Notes under the pieces: generated by a model
The model's database searches: none
The model's input: the letters and a program-made list of their open reading frames with translations, nothing else
What the model was told of the DNA's origin: nothing
Assembly: GCA_964194845.1 (NCBI GenBank)
Contig: CAXMNX010000046.1
Span: 1 to 25,516, forward strand
Reading direction: 5' to 3'
Length of the DNA: 25,516 nucleotides
Origin: CAXMNX01 sp964194845
GTDB lineage: Bacteria > Pseudomonadota > Alphaproteobacteria > Rhodobacterales > Rhodobacteraceae
Shown here: one piece after another, positions 1-7,170 of the stretch
Layout: every line of letters starts with the position of its first letter
Position numbering within the stretch: position 1 is the first letter of the stretch
Translations under genes and position numbers: made by a program

Positions 1-81
1 CGGAAGCGCGCAGGCGACGGCGGCAAAACAGCCGATCAGTAGCGGCGTTAGGCTGAGCGGGACAAATTCTTCGCCGTTCAT
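1..81 (-). CDS. sitD: Mn/Fe-type ABC transporter permease SitD, N-terminal fragment
   Basis: Only the first 27 codons are in the window; the gene continues past the left edge. The ATG lies at 81-79 and forms an ATGA overlap with the TGA that ends the upstream permease frame (80-78), which indicates translational coupling. The translated start (MNGEEFVPLSLTPLLIGCFA) has a short polar segment followed by a hydrophobic stretch, as expected for the second membrane subunit of a SitABCD/MntABCD-type importer. The identification rests mainly on position as fourth gene of the operon, because too little sequence is visible for a family motif. Confidence 0.6.
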   Translation of the reverse strand, partial: MNGEEFVPLSLTPLLIGCFAAVACALP

Positions 82-1284
82 GTCGTTACCTCGGCCGGTG
101 GTCCGATCCGGGCGTCAATTTCGGTGATCTGATCATCAGTCAGAACGTCTTCGATCTGGGTCAAGCCATCATAATGGGCGGTGGCCATCTCAAAAGCCGG
201 ATCGGCGCGGGCAACCTCCCAGCGTTTTTCGTCGCGCAACACACGGGAGGCCCGCGCGCGGCCGTTGTCTGTTGGCACACCATCTGCGCGGGCAAGGCCT
301 TCGCGTTCAAGCAGGCGGACGGTGAAAGGCTCATAGATCGGGTGGCCTTGCGCCAATGACACAAGTCCCTGTCGGATATGGATGCCTTTTTTGAAATTTT
401 CGATAATTCAACCCGGCGACGATCAGACCGCGTCCCGGTGCCAGAAGCATTGAGGCTGCAAATAATGCGAACGCAGCCAGCACAATGATCGGGCCGGTGG
501 GAAGATTGGGCGCGGACGCAGACATCGCCGCCCCGGCCCAACCCGAGATGCCGCCAACGACGCCTGCGATCAGCACGACATGATCGGCGCGGTCGCTCCA
601 GAACCGGGCGGCGACAGGCGGGATGATCAGAAGTGCGACGATCAGGATCAGACCGACGATTTTCAGCCCGATCACGGTCACCGCCATCACCAGCCCCATC
701 ATGATCAGATCGGTGCGATCCAGATCAATGCCGCTGGCGCGGGCGAATTCGCGGTCAAAGGACGTGATAGTCATCGGGCGGCGGAAGATAAGCACGAGCA
801 AAAGTGCTGCCGCGCCACCGCCCGCGATCAAAACCGCGTCGGCATAAAGCATACCTGCGGTGGAGCCCAGAAGGAAGCTTTCAAGACCGGCCTGACGGCC
901 AGCGCTCATCGTCTGGATGACGGTCAGAAGCACAATTCCAAAACCGAAAAACACCGACAGGACGGCGCCGATTGCAGCGTCTTCGGTCAGCCGCGTGCGG
1001 GCCGAGAGCCAATGGACGAAGAAAAGCCCCATCGCCGCTGTCACAGCAGAGCCAAGCAGCAAGCCCGGCAGGCTGCGCCCGTCAAATCCAAGCGCCAGCA
1101 TCACGATGAAGGCAAGTGCCACGCCCGGCAAGGTCGCGTGGCTGATGGCATCGCTGACGAGCGCGCGTTCGCGGAAGAACAGAAACGTGCCGGTGACGCC
1201 CGCAGCGACGCCAAGAAGCGTCGCGCCCAGCGTCACGAGCGTGGCGTTATAGCCAAGCTGGAAAGTCAGTGCGTCAAAAAACAC
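78..1284 (-). pseudogene. sitC: Mn/Fe-type ABC transporter permease SitC, frameshifted before its C-terminal domain
   Basis: The frame from the GTG at 1284 encodes an ABC-3 family metal permease with about eight hydrophobic segments and the family core (RERALVSDAISHATLPGVAL; later LKIVGLILIVALLIIPPVAA). It would form the membrane channel for Mn2+/Fe2+ with SitD. I prefer GTG 1284 because it lies 4 bases after the sitB stop; the upstream in-frame ATG at 1341 would overlap sitB by about 50 bases. This frame ends at 331 after an unlikely tail (RHPYPTGTCVIGARPPDL). From about 407 down to 78 a second frame encodes a polar domain (IYEPFTVRLLEREGLARADG ... RVLRDEKRWE) resembling the winged-helix-like C-terminal extension known in some metal permeases. 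Removing one A from the A6 tract (T6 at 387-392 on the plus strand) joins the frames into a protein of about 400 residues. It may be a true indel or a sequencing error. Confidence 0.75.
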
Positions 1285-1288
1285 GGGC

Positions 1289-2092
1289 CTATCCGGCAGC
1301 CGCGACCGGGTCGATCCGCGCGGTGGCAAGCCGCCCGCCATAGGCCGCCTGGAGTGCAGCGTCGGTGAACGCGGTCGCGACCGGACCTTCGCTGACCTTG
1401 CGGACGTTCATCATGAGAACGTTGTCGAAGTATTCCGGCACCGTTGCCAGATCGTGATGAACGGATACAACCGTGCGGCCTTCGGACTTTAGCGATTTCA
1501 AAACGGTGATAATCGCCTTTTCGGTCGCCGCATCGACGCCTGCAAAGGGCTCGTCAAGCAGGTAAAGATCGGCGTCTTGCGCCAGTGCGCGGGCGAGAAA
1601 CACGCGTTGCTGCTGGCCGCCGGACAATTGGCCGATCTGGCGGGTGGCAAAATCGACCATACCGACCCGCTCAAGACATTGCTCTGCCCGGCGACGGTCT
1701 TCGCCGCTGAAACGGCCAAGCAGACCGACCTTGCGGTAAAGCCCCATCAGCACAACGTCGATCACCCGCACCGGGAAATCCCAGTCAACGCTGGCGCGCT
1801 GCGGCACATAGGCGATGCGGTGCATTTCGTCGGGCATTGGCTTTCCGAATACGGTGATCTGGCCCGAAAGCGGTTTCAGAATGCCAAGGGCGGCCTTCAG
1901 AAGCGTCGATTTCCCGGCACCGTTGGGGCCGATGATCGCGGTCATCTTTCCCGGTTCGAACGTCGCATCGACCGAGAATACGGCTGGATTCTGGTCATAA
2001 GAGACCGTCAGACCACGGATCGCGAAGGGGCTGGCGCGCAAGGCCTCGGTGGCTTTGGCATCAGGCGTGGCAATCTGAAGGTTGGCTGTCAT
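1289..2092 (-). CDS. sitB: Mn/Fe-type ABC transporter ATP-binding protein SitB
   Basis: This 267-residue protein is the cytoplasmic ATPase that powers the metal importer encoded around it. All nucleotide-binding motifs are intact: Walker A GPNGAGKST at residues 55-63, the Q-loop region YVPQR near 95-99, signature LSGGQ at 156-160, Walker B LYLLDEP at 176-182 and the switch His at about 213 (VHHDL). The sequence VPQRASVDWDFPV is typical of the ZnuC/MntB/SitB group rather than of other ABC families. It sits 3 bases after sitA and 4 bases before sitC, so all are probably one transcript. Mn versus Fe or Zn specificity cannot be decided from the ATPase. Confidence 0.9.
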   Translation of the reverse strand: MTANLQIATPDAKATEALRASPFAIRGLTVSYDQNPAVFSVDATFEPGKMTAIIGPNGAGKSTLLKAALGILKPLSGQITVFGKPMPDEMHRIAYVPQRASVDWDFPVRVIDVVLMGLYRKVGLLGRFSGEDRRRAEQCLERVGMVDFATRQIGQLSGGQQQRVFLARALAQDADLYLLDEPFAGVDAATEKAIITVLKSLKSEGRTVVSVHHDLATVPEYFDNVLMMNVRKVSEGPVATAFTDAALQAAYGGRLATARIDPVAAAG

Positions 2093-2095
2093 TCG

Positions 2096-3067
2096 TTAAC
2101 TCCCCGCACTCAGAAGGCCCTGATACCCACGGTCCGGCGTCTTGCCACCAAGGGCCGAGGCAATCACAGTTGCGTTGTGGTCGATCATGCCGATGTAGGT
2201 GCCCTCGTAGGTGCCGGGCTCGCCCATCGCATCGGAGAATAGCTCGCCGCCGATTTTCAGGTCGTGGCCCTTGGCGCCCGCACCTTCGGCAAGTGCCCGG
2301 ATCGAGCGGTCGGAGACCGAGCTTTCGACAAAGACGGCAGCGACACCGCGATCAACGATCATGTCGACGATGGTGCTGATCCGGTTCACACCAGCCTCGC
2401 TTTCGGTTGATATGCCCTGAATGCCGACCACCTCGAAATCGTGTGCGCGTCCGAAATAGTTGAAGGCATCGCGCGCGGTGACCAAAATGCGATCCTTTTT
2501 CGGAACACTGGCCAGAATGTCGGCGGCATAATTCGCGATTGCCGCGGCTTCGTCGGCATATGCCGCGGCGTTGGCGGCGAAAATCTCGGAGTTCTCAGGT
2601 GCCGCGTCGGACATCGCGTCGCGCGCCGCACCAATCGCGTGTTGCCACAGGTTCGGGTCCATCCAGACGTGCGGGTCAACGCGATCCAGATAAATGTCAT
2701 GCGCGACCCGAAGGTCACCCGGAACCGCCTCGCCTACCGCGACAATCGAAGTCTTGCGGGCAAGATCCAGAAGGAAGTCTTCCATCTGGGCCTCAAGATA
2801 GAGACCGTTCCACAGCACCAGGTCGGCGCGCACCATTGCAAGAATATCAGTGCGGGTCTGGCGATACGAATGCGGATCGACGCCCGGCCCCATCAGCGCG
2901 CGCACTTTGGCCAGATCGCCGCCCACGCGATGTGCGGTATCGGCAATCATACCGGTCGTTGCGACCACATTCAGCGGCCCATCTGCCGCAAATGCAGGCG
3001 ACGCATAGGCCGGAGCGGCCAGCGCACCGCCCAGTCCGGCAAGGATATCGCGACGGTTTAGCAGCAT
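2096..3067 (-). CDS. sitA: Periplasmic Mn/Fe/Zn-binding protein SitA (cluster A-I, TroA/MntC-like)
   Basis: This 323-residue protein would capture the metal ion in the periplasm and deliver it to the SitCD channel. An N-terminal segment (NRRDILAGLGGALAAPAYAS, cleavage probably near AFA-A at 26-28) has a Tat-like twin Arg and a hydrophobic core. Family landmarks are GVDPHSY (His66), DPHVWMDP (His133), the interlobe region YFGRAHDFEVVGIQGISTES, and GELFSDAMG (Asp279). In TroA-type proteins the ligands are His, His, His (Glu in some Mn/Fe members) and Asp. Here the third position reads TARDAF, so Arg199 replaces the expected His. First gene of the operon, with two Mur/Fur-type palindromes 28-71 bases upstream of its start. 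Confidence 0.9.
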   Translation of the reverse strand: MLLNRRDILAGLGGALAAPAYASPAFAADGPLNVVATTGMIADTAHRVGGDLAKVRALMGPGVDPHSYRQTRTDILAMVRADLVLWNGLYLEAQMEDFLLDLARKTSIVAVGEAVPGDLRVAHDIYLDRVDPHVWMDPNLWQHAIGAARDAMSDAAPENSEIFAANAAAYADEAAAIANYAADILASVPKKDRILVTARDAFNYFGRAHDFEVVGIQGISTESEAGVNRISTIVDMIVDRGVAAVFVESSVSDRSIRALAEGAGAKGHDLKIGGELFSDAMGEPGTYEGTYIGMIDHNATVIASALGGKTPDRGYQGLLSAGS

Positions 3068-3094
3068 CGGGATCGGGCCTTTCGAACACGCACA

Positions 3095-3109
3095 TGCGAA
3101 TTATTCGCA
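3095..3109. promoter_or_regulatory. Mur/Fur-family operator, site 1
   Basis: A perfect 7-1-7 palindrome (TGCGAAT, T, ATTCGCA) lies 28 bases upstream of the sitA ATG. Fur-family regulators, including the Mn-responsive Mur of alphaproteobacteria, bind AT-centred 7-1-7 repeats of this kind ahead of sitABCD. The assignment to Mur is by position and shape. Confidence 0.7.
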
Positions 3110-3123
3110 ATCTCAGCAACAGA

Positions 3124-3138
3124 TGAGAATCATTCGCA
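3124..3138. promoter_or_regulatory. Mur/Fur-family operator, site 2
   Basis: A second 15-base site (TGAGAAT, C, ATTCGCA) differs from site 1 at only two bases (one in the left arm plus the centre) and lies 29 bases further from sitA, almost three helical turns centre to centre. Paired sites of this kind suggest cooperative repression of sitABCD. The site is also upstream of the divergent cobalamin riboswitch, but its effect on that side is unknown. Confidence 0.6.
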
Positions 3139-3249
3139 AGAAGTCAAGCGAAATTTATGTGTAATTCGCGAAATCGCGTGTCGGTGACGCGCGCCGGATT
3201 GCCGCAGGGATACTTGACTTTGGCCGTCCTTAGGCACCAAGAACGATGT

Positions 3250-3434
3250 GTCTTGGTTCCGGCGATCTGTCGTCGGGCAAAAGGGAACACGGTGCGGGGC
3301 GCTTGCTCCAATTCCGCGACTGCCCCCGCAACTGTAAGCGGCGAGCAACGGCTGACAATTGCCACTGACGCAGTTCGCGTCGGGAAGGCCAGCCCGAGCG
3401 ACGACCCGCAAGTCAGGAAACCTGCCGAGACGCT
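3250..3434 (+). promoter_or_regulatory. Cobalamin (adenosylcobalamin) riboswitch
   Basis: The conserved blocks of the cobalamin riboswitch appear in order: GGTTCC at 3255-3260, AAGGGAACACGGTG at about 3281-3294, CTGCCCCCGCAACTGTAAG at 3320-3338, GCCACTG at 3361-3367, CGGGAAGGC at 3381-3389, and the B12 box AAGTCAGGAAACCTGCC at 3410-3426. It sits in the leader of btuC and would lower expression when cobalamin is plentiful. Beyond it, 3440-3469 can form a GC-rich hairpin (arms AGCCTG and CAGGCT) without a T run, so control may act on translation initiation rather than termination. The ends given are approximate. The rest of the 3068-3560 gap holds the two metal boxes; I saw no convincing sigma-70 promoter beyond an isolated TTGACT at 3214-3219. 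Confidence 0.95.
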
Positions 3435-3560
3435 CACCCAGCCTGCGGCGCGGGGCGCGCGTACAGGCTACGGTTCCTCCGGCGTGGTGGCATCAGATGA
3501 TCGCCGTCCGGAGTCTGGCTTCGGGCATGTTTGCAGACGACGCACCAGGAGCGGCTGGAT

Positions 3561-4598
3561 ATGGCCGATGCAGGACTGAGCGAGACCGATCTTCGCCCGA
3601 TGCGGACGCCGGGCAGCTGGATATTGCTGTCGGCACTGGCGGTATTGGTCGGCGCGGCGACGGTATTGTCGCTGGTCACGGGGCCATCTTCGCTGACGCC
3701 GGGTGGCGCATTGGCGGCGCTTCTGTCCGACACCGGAGGGCCGGAAACCATCGTCATGCGAGAAATCCGGCTGCCGCGCGCCGTTATGGGGGCATTGGTG
3801 GGCGCGAGCCTGGGGTTATCGGGCGCGGCGATGCAGGGGTTGTTGCGCAATCCATTGGCCGAACCGGGCCTGATCGGGGTTTCGGCAAGTGCGGCATTAG
3901 GCGCGGTGATTGCCTTGCAGACCGGGCTGGTGGCGGCCTTTGCGCTGGCGTTGCCTTTGGCGGCACTTTTAGGGGCTGCTGCTGCCGTGGCACTTTTACT
4001 GGGGCTTGCAGGTGCCCGCGGTTCGTCGCTGGTTCTGATCCTTGCGGGCATCGCCATTAGCGCGTTGGCAGCAGCACTGACGGCGCTGGTTCTGAACCTG
4101 TCGCCAAATCCTTACGCGGCCAGCGAAATTATTTTCTGGATGATGGGGTCGCTGGCGGACCGGTCGTGGAGCCATGTCACGTTGGCGTTGCCGTTGATGG
4201 CGCTTGGGGCGGCGTGCTTGTTGTTGACCGGGCGCGGATTGGATGCGCTGACACTGGGCGAAGATGCCGCCGAAGCGCTTGGCGTGCGCTTGGTGCGGCT
4301 GCGGCTGCTGGTCGTGGGCGGCACCGCGTTGATGATTGGTGCTGCAACGGCTGTGACTGGTGCGATTGGATTTGTCGGGCTTGTCGTGCCGCACATATTG
4401 CGACCTTTGACGGGCGGCGTTCCATCTCGGCTGCTGCCCGCCGCAGCACTTGGCGGGGCGGCGATGGTGCTGGTCGCGGACGCGCTGTCGCAATGGGTTC
4501 TGCCGGACCGCGATCTCAAGCTTGGGGTTCTGACCGCCTTCATCGGGGCGCCGGTGTTTCTGCATCTGATCTTCCGGACCCGGAGGGCGGGCCTGTGA
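3561..4598 (+). CDS. btuC: Cobalamin ABC transporter permease BtuC (FecCD family)
   Basis: The product (345 residues) is a hydrophobic FecCD-type permease that would carry cobalamin across the inner membrane. Family features include IRLPRAVMGALVGASLGLSGAAMQGLLRNPLAEPGLIGVSASAALG in the first third, the GSLADRSW region, and IGFVGLVVPHILRPLTG near the ATPase contact. About ten transmembrane segments fit the sequence. I chose ATG 3561 because AGGAG at 3547-3551 lies 9 bases upstream; ATG 3531 is an in-frame alternative that adds 10 residues and has no clear ribosome-binding site. The cobalamin riboswitch upstream supports B12 as substrate over siderophores. The gene overlaps btuD by four bases (GTGA). 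Confidence 0.9.
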   Translation: MADAGLSETDLRPMRTPGSWILLSALAVLVGAATVLSLVTGPSSLTPGGALAALLSDTGGPETIVMREIRLPRAVMGALVGASLGLSGAAMQGLLRNPLAEPGLIGVSASAALGAVIALQTGLVAAFALALPLAALLGAAAAVALLLGLAGARGSSLVLILAGIAISALAAALTALVLNLSPNPYAASEIIFWMMGSLADRSWSHVTLALPLMALGAACLLLTGRGLDALTLGEDAAEALGVRLVRLRLLVVGGTALMIGAATAVTGAIGFVGLVVPHILRPLTGGVPSRLLPAAALGGAAMVLVADALSQWVLPDRDLKLGVLTAFIGAPVFLHLIFRTRRAGL

Positions 4599-5350
4599 CG
4601 CTTCTGTCTATCGAGAATCTTACAGTGCATCGAAACGGGCATCCGGTTGTTCGCGATGTATCCCTTTCAATCGGGCCGGGCGAGGTCGTGGGGCTGGTTG
4701 GCCCAAACGGTGCGGGAAAAACAACGTTGATGCGCGCGGCACTTGGGCTATTGGCGTTTGCGGGGTCTGCCTCGCTTGCTGAATTGTCACCCCGCGCCCG
4801 CGCCAAGGCGGCGGCATGGTTGCCGCAGACGCGCGAGATTACCTGGCCGGTGTCGGTCGAGACTTTGGTGTCGCTGGGCCGGACGCCTTATCTGGCGGGT
4901 GGCCGGCGCCTGTCGGTCGCAGACAGCCAAGCCGTGCAGCGGGCGATCCAGCACATGGACCTTGGGGACTTCGCCGACCGCCCGGCGAACGAGCTTTCCG
5001 GCGGCGAGCAGGCCCGGGTGCTGATCGCGAGGGTTCTGGCGCAGGAAGCGCCTTTGATTATTGCCGATGAACCGGGTGCTGGGCTGGATCCGGCGCATCA
5101 ATTTGGGTTGATGCGGGTGTTCCGGGACCTGGCGGCAATGGGCCAATCTGTTTTCGTCTCACTGCATGATCTGGGTCTGGCGGCGAAGCATTGCACGCGC
5201 CTGGTGATGCTGGATCAGGGACAGCTTGTCGCAGATGGCCCACCGATCGAAGTCTTGTCGGATGCGCGGCTTAGGGATGTTTTTTCCATTGGTGGCCATT
5301 GGGGGCAAGGGCCGGAAGGCGAGTATTTTCATGTGGTTGAGCGGGTTTGA
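4595..5350 (+). CDS. btuD: Cobalamin ABC transporter ATP-binding protein BtuD
   Basis: This 251-residue ATPase would energise BtuC. Walker A GPNGAGKTT is at residues 36-44, the Q-loop at WLPQTREI (75-82), signature LSGGE at 134-138, Walker B LIIADEP at 154-160 and the switch His at 191 (SLHDL). The start is GTG at 4595, which shares GTGA with the btuC stop and has GGAGG at 4582-4586. The same frame is open far upstream inside btuC, but that extension is a GC-rich shadow with no family similarity. Siderophore ATPases are close relatives, so the B12 assignment depends on the riboswitch. Confidence 0.9.
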   Translation: MTLLSIENLTVHRNGHPVVRDVSLSIGPGEVVGLVGPNGAGKTTLMRAALGLLAFAGSASLAELSPRARAKAAAWLPQTREITWPVSVETLVSLGRTPYLAGGRRLSVADSQAVQRAIQHMDLGDFADRPANELSGGEQARVLIARVLAQEAPLIIADEPGAGLDPAHQFGLMRVFRDLAAMGQSVFVSLHDLGLAAKHCTRLVMLDQGQLVADGPPIEVLSDARLRDVFSIGGHWGQGPEGEYFHVVERV

Positions 5351-5358
5351 GGCGCGGG

Positions 5359-6156
5359 ATGAGCAGTCGGCGCGATATGTTTCTGGCATTGACCGTTGCA
5401 GGCGGGTTGCACGGCATCGCGCTTCTTTCCATTGACCTGCCTGCCGGGGGCATCGCCTCAGGCTCTGGTGGTCAGGCGTCGATCAGTATTGCTGCGGCCG
5501 CGCCGGGACTTCGGGCCGTGGTTGAGACCTGGGAAACGCCGCCGGAGGTCGCTTTGGTTGCTGCATCCATGAGCGCTGAACCACTAGTTAATATAAGCGA
5601 CAAACTGACTTTTGCGACAGCGGATTCGGTTTTGAGGCGTATTGAACCGCCTGCGCAACTTTCCGGGGCGCCGGACAAGCAACCTGATCAGTTTTCACTG
5701 CCCGAACCGATTGACCGGGCTTTGGCAGATTCTCAGCGCCCACCCGCGCGCCCGGCGAAGAGGGGCGGCGATGAAGCCATCGTCCGGCGCGTCGCGGCAG
5801 GCGCTGGCGGTGGTGTCACACGAGGCCAATCGCAGGATGTCGCGGCGGCCGTTGCGATGTCGCCAAACGCGCTTAAAGCAGCGCAGGGCGCGTGGGCAGC
5901 GGCCATCCAACGGCGGATTGCGCGGCATCAGCGGTTTCCGAAAGACGCACGCGGGTCCGGGCGGGTGCGCCTGACGATGATCATCCGCTCGGATGGGCAA
6001 ATGACCAAGGTGCGCGTTGCCAAATCCTCGGGTGACGCCGCGTTTGACCGCGCCGCGGTTCGCGCGGCACAAACGGCAGCCCCGTTCCCGGCAGCCCCAA
6101 AATCGCTAAGCGAGCCTTGGTACAACGTTGGACAGTGGGTTAGCTTCAATCGGTAG
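5359..6156 (+). CDS. tonB: TonB-family energy transducer
   Basis: The product (265 residues) has one N-terminal membrane anchor (about residues 6-26, MFLALTVAGGLHGIALLS), a long low-complexity periplasmic linker rich in Ala, Pro and Arg, and a C-terminal TonB domain from about residue 175: QRRIARHQRFPKDARGSGRV, MIIRSDGQMTKVRVAKSSGD, FDRAAVRAAQTAAPFPAAP. TonB proteins transmit proton-motive energy to outer-membrane receptors such as BtuB. The ATG at 5359 lies 8 bases after the btuD stop; an in-frame TTG at 5347 is less likely. It shares the btuCD transcript, so it is probably dedicated to B12 uptake. No exbB or exbD is present nearby, so it must use ones encoded elsewhere. Confidence 0.85.
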   Translation: MSSRRDMFLALTVAGGLHGIALLSIDLPAGGIASGSGGQASISIAAAAPGLRAVVETWETPPEVALVAASMSAEPLVNISDKLTFATADSVLRRIEPPAQLSGAPDKQPDQFSLPEPIDRALADSQRPPARPAKRGGDEAIVRRVAAGAGGGVTRGQSQDVAAAVAMSPNALKAAQGAWAAAIQRRIARHQRFPKDARGSGRVRLTMIIRSDGQMTKVRVAKSSGDAAFDRAAVRAAQTAAPFPAAPKSLSEPWYNVGQWVSFNR

Positions 6157-6182
6157 GCATTTGTTCTGGTTTCATTATTCAA

Positions 6183-6368
6183 TTATTTCCTTCCTGCGAT
6201 CCTGCGGCCGAGTATCAGCCAGACCAGATATCCGATGACCGGGAAAAACAGGACAACGGCCCAGATGCAGGTGCGCGTCAGGCCCGGTCGCGCGGAAAGA
6301 ATACCCAGAAATACCCAGACGTTGATGGCCCAGGCGGCCAGAAAGACAAGCCCGATATAGTCGATCAT
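6183..6368 (-). CDS. Small PLDc_N-type membrane protein
   Basis: This 61-residue protein consists almost entirely of two membrane helices (about 5-24 and 35-53) and ends in the basic tail GRRIAGRK. The second helix, AVVLFFPVIGYLVWLILGRR, is the hallmark of the PLDc_N (phospholipase D nuclease N-terminal-like) small membrane family, whose function is unknown. The ATG at 6368-6366 lies one base after the tupA stop, which implies translational coupling with the tungstate transporter. A longer in-frame start at 6566 would lie inside tupA and is not credible. It converges with tonB, leaving only 26 bases between them and no clear terminator. Confidence 0.8.
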   Translation of the reverse strand: MIDYIGLVFLAAWAINVWVFLGILSARPGLTRTCIWAVVLFFPVIGYLVWLILGRRIAGRK

Positions 6369-6369
6369 C

Positions 6370-7170
6370 TCAATTATCCGTCGCGTTTGGCGTGAACAGC
6401 GTTTGTCCATTAATTGTGTATGCGCCGATTGCCCGCTGGCCTTTCTCAGAGACCAGCCACGCCTCGACCGATTTTGCCAATTCGAAATTGACGTGTGCGT
6501 GCATTTCCAGGCTGACAGGGATGTAAGCGTATTGGTTGAAAAGCACCGGATCGCCTTGATACGCAATCTCCATGTCGCCCTTGTTTCCGAAATTCAGCCA
6601 GCTTGCGCGATCCGACAGCACGTAAGCGCCCATCGCGACGGCGGTATTCAGCGTCGCCCCCATGCCGGCGCCCAGTTCGCGGTACAAAGGACCATCGGGA
6701 TTGATGCCAGCCGCCGTCCAGAGCGACAGTTCGCGCCGGTGGGTGCCGCTGTCGTCGCCTCGACTGGTGAAGACCACATTGCCAAAAGCAATGGCGCGAA
6801 AAGCGTCTGCCGCGCTTTTAGCGCCCCCGACGCCCGCAGGATCGGCGGCAGGGCCAATAATCACGAAGTCGTTGAACATGATCTCGCGCCGGTGGGTTCC
6901 GAAACCGGTGGCGACAAACGCGTCTTCCGCTTCGCGGCTGTGGACAAGAATCGCGTCGACGTCGCCTGCCTCACCCAGACGGATCGCCTGCCCGGTACCG
7001 ACAACGATCAACAGAACGTCGACGCCGGTGTCCGACGCGATTTGCGGCAACAGGATGCCCGAAAGGCCAGAGTTTTGGAACGAGGTGGTGACCGCCAGCC
7101 TCATTGCATCGGCGACGGCGGGGCCCGCGGTGAGCAGAGCAAAGATCATGATCAAACGCGCCCACCTCAT
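6370..7170 (-). CDS. tupA: Tungstate-binding periplasmic protein TupA
   Basis: This 266-residue protein has a Sec-type signal peptide (MRWARLIMIFALLTAGPAVADA, cleavage near residue 20-22) and belongs to the TupA/WtpA-like oxyanion binding proteins. Recognisable blocks are LAVTTSFQNSGLSGILLP at the mature N terminus, VVGTGQAIRLGEAGDVDAIL, FTSRGDDSGTHRRELSLW, and AYVLSDRASWL. In TupA the TTTS-like and RGDDSGT segments help bind the anion. It would bind tungstate (perhaps molybdate) and pass it to TupB. The ATG at 7170 forms an ATGA overlap with the tupC stop; an upstream in-frame start at 7248 lies inside tupC and is rejected. Confidence 0.9.
   Translation of the reverse strand: MRWARLIMIFALLTAGPAVADAMRLAVTTSFQNSGLSGILLPQIASDTGVDVLLIVVGTGQAIRLGEAGDVDAILVHSREAEDAFVATGFGTHRREIMFNDFVIIGPAADPAGVGGAKSAADAFRAIAFGNVVFTSRGDDSGTHRRELSLWTAAGINPDGPLYRELGAGMGATLNTAVAMGAYVLSDRASWLNFGNKGDMEIAYQGDPVLFNQYAYIPVSLEMHAHVNFELAKSVEAWLVSEKGQRAIGAYTINGQTLFTPNATDN

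Noticed and set aside
580..1368. 262-codon plus-strand open frame opposite sitC
   Set aside because: Shadow of the permease gene; low-complexity charged sequence without motifs.
4166..4594. N-terminal extension of btuD into btuC
   Set aside because: Extra 143 residues are Arg/Cys/Trp-rich shadow sequence; the GTG at 4595 has a good ribosome-binding site and the usual GTGA overlap.
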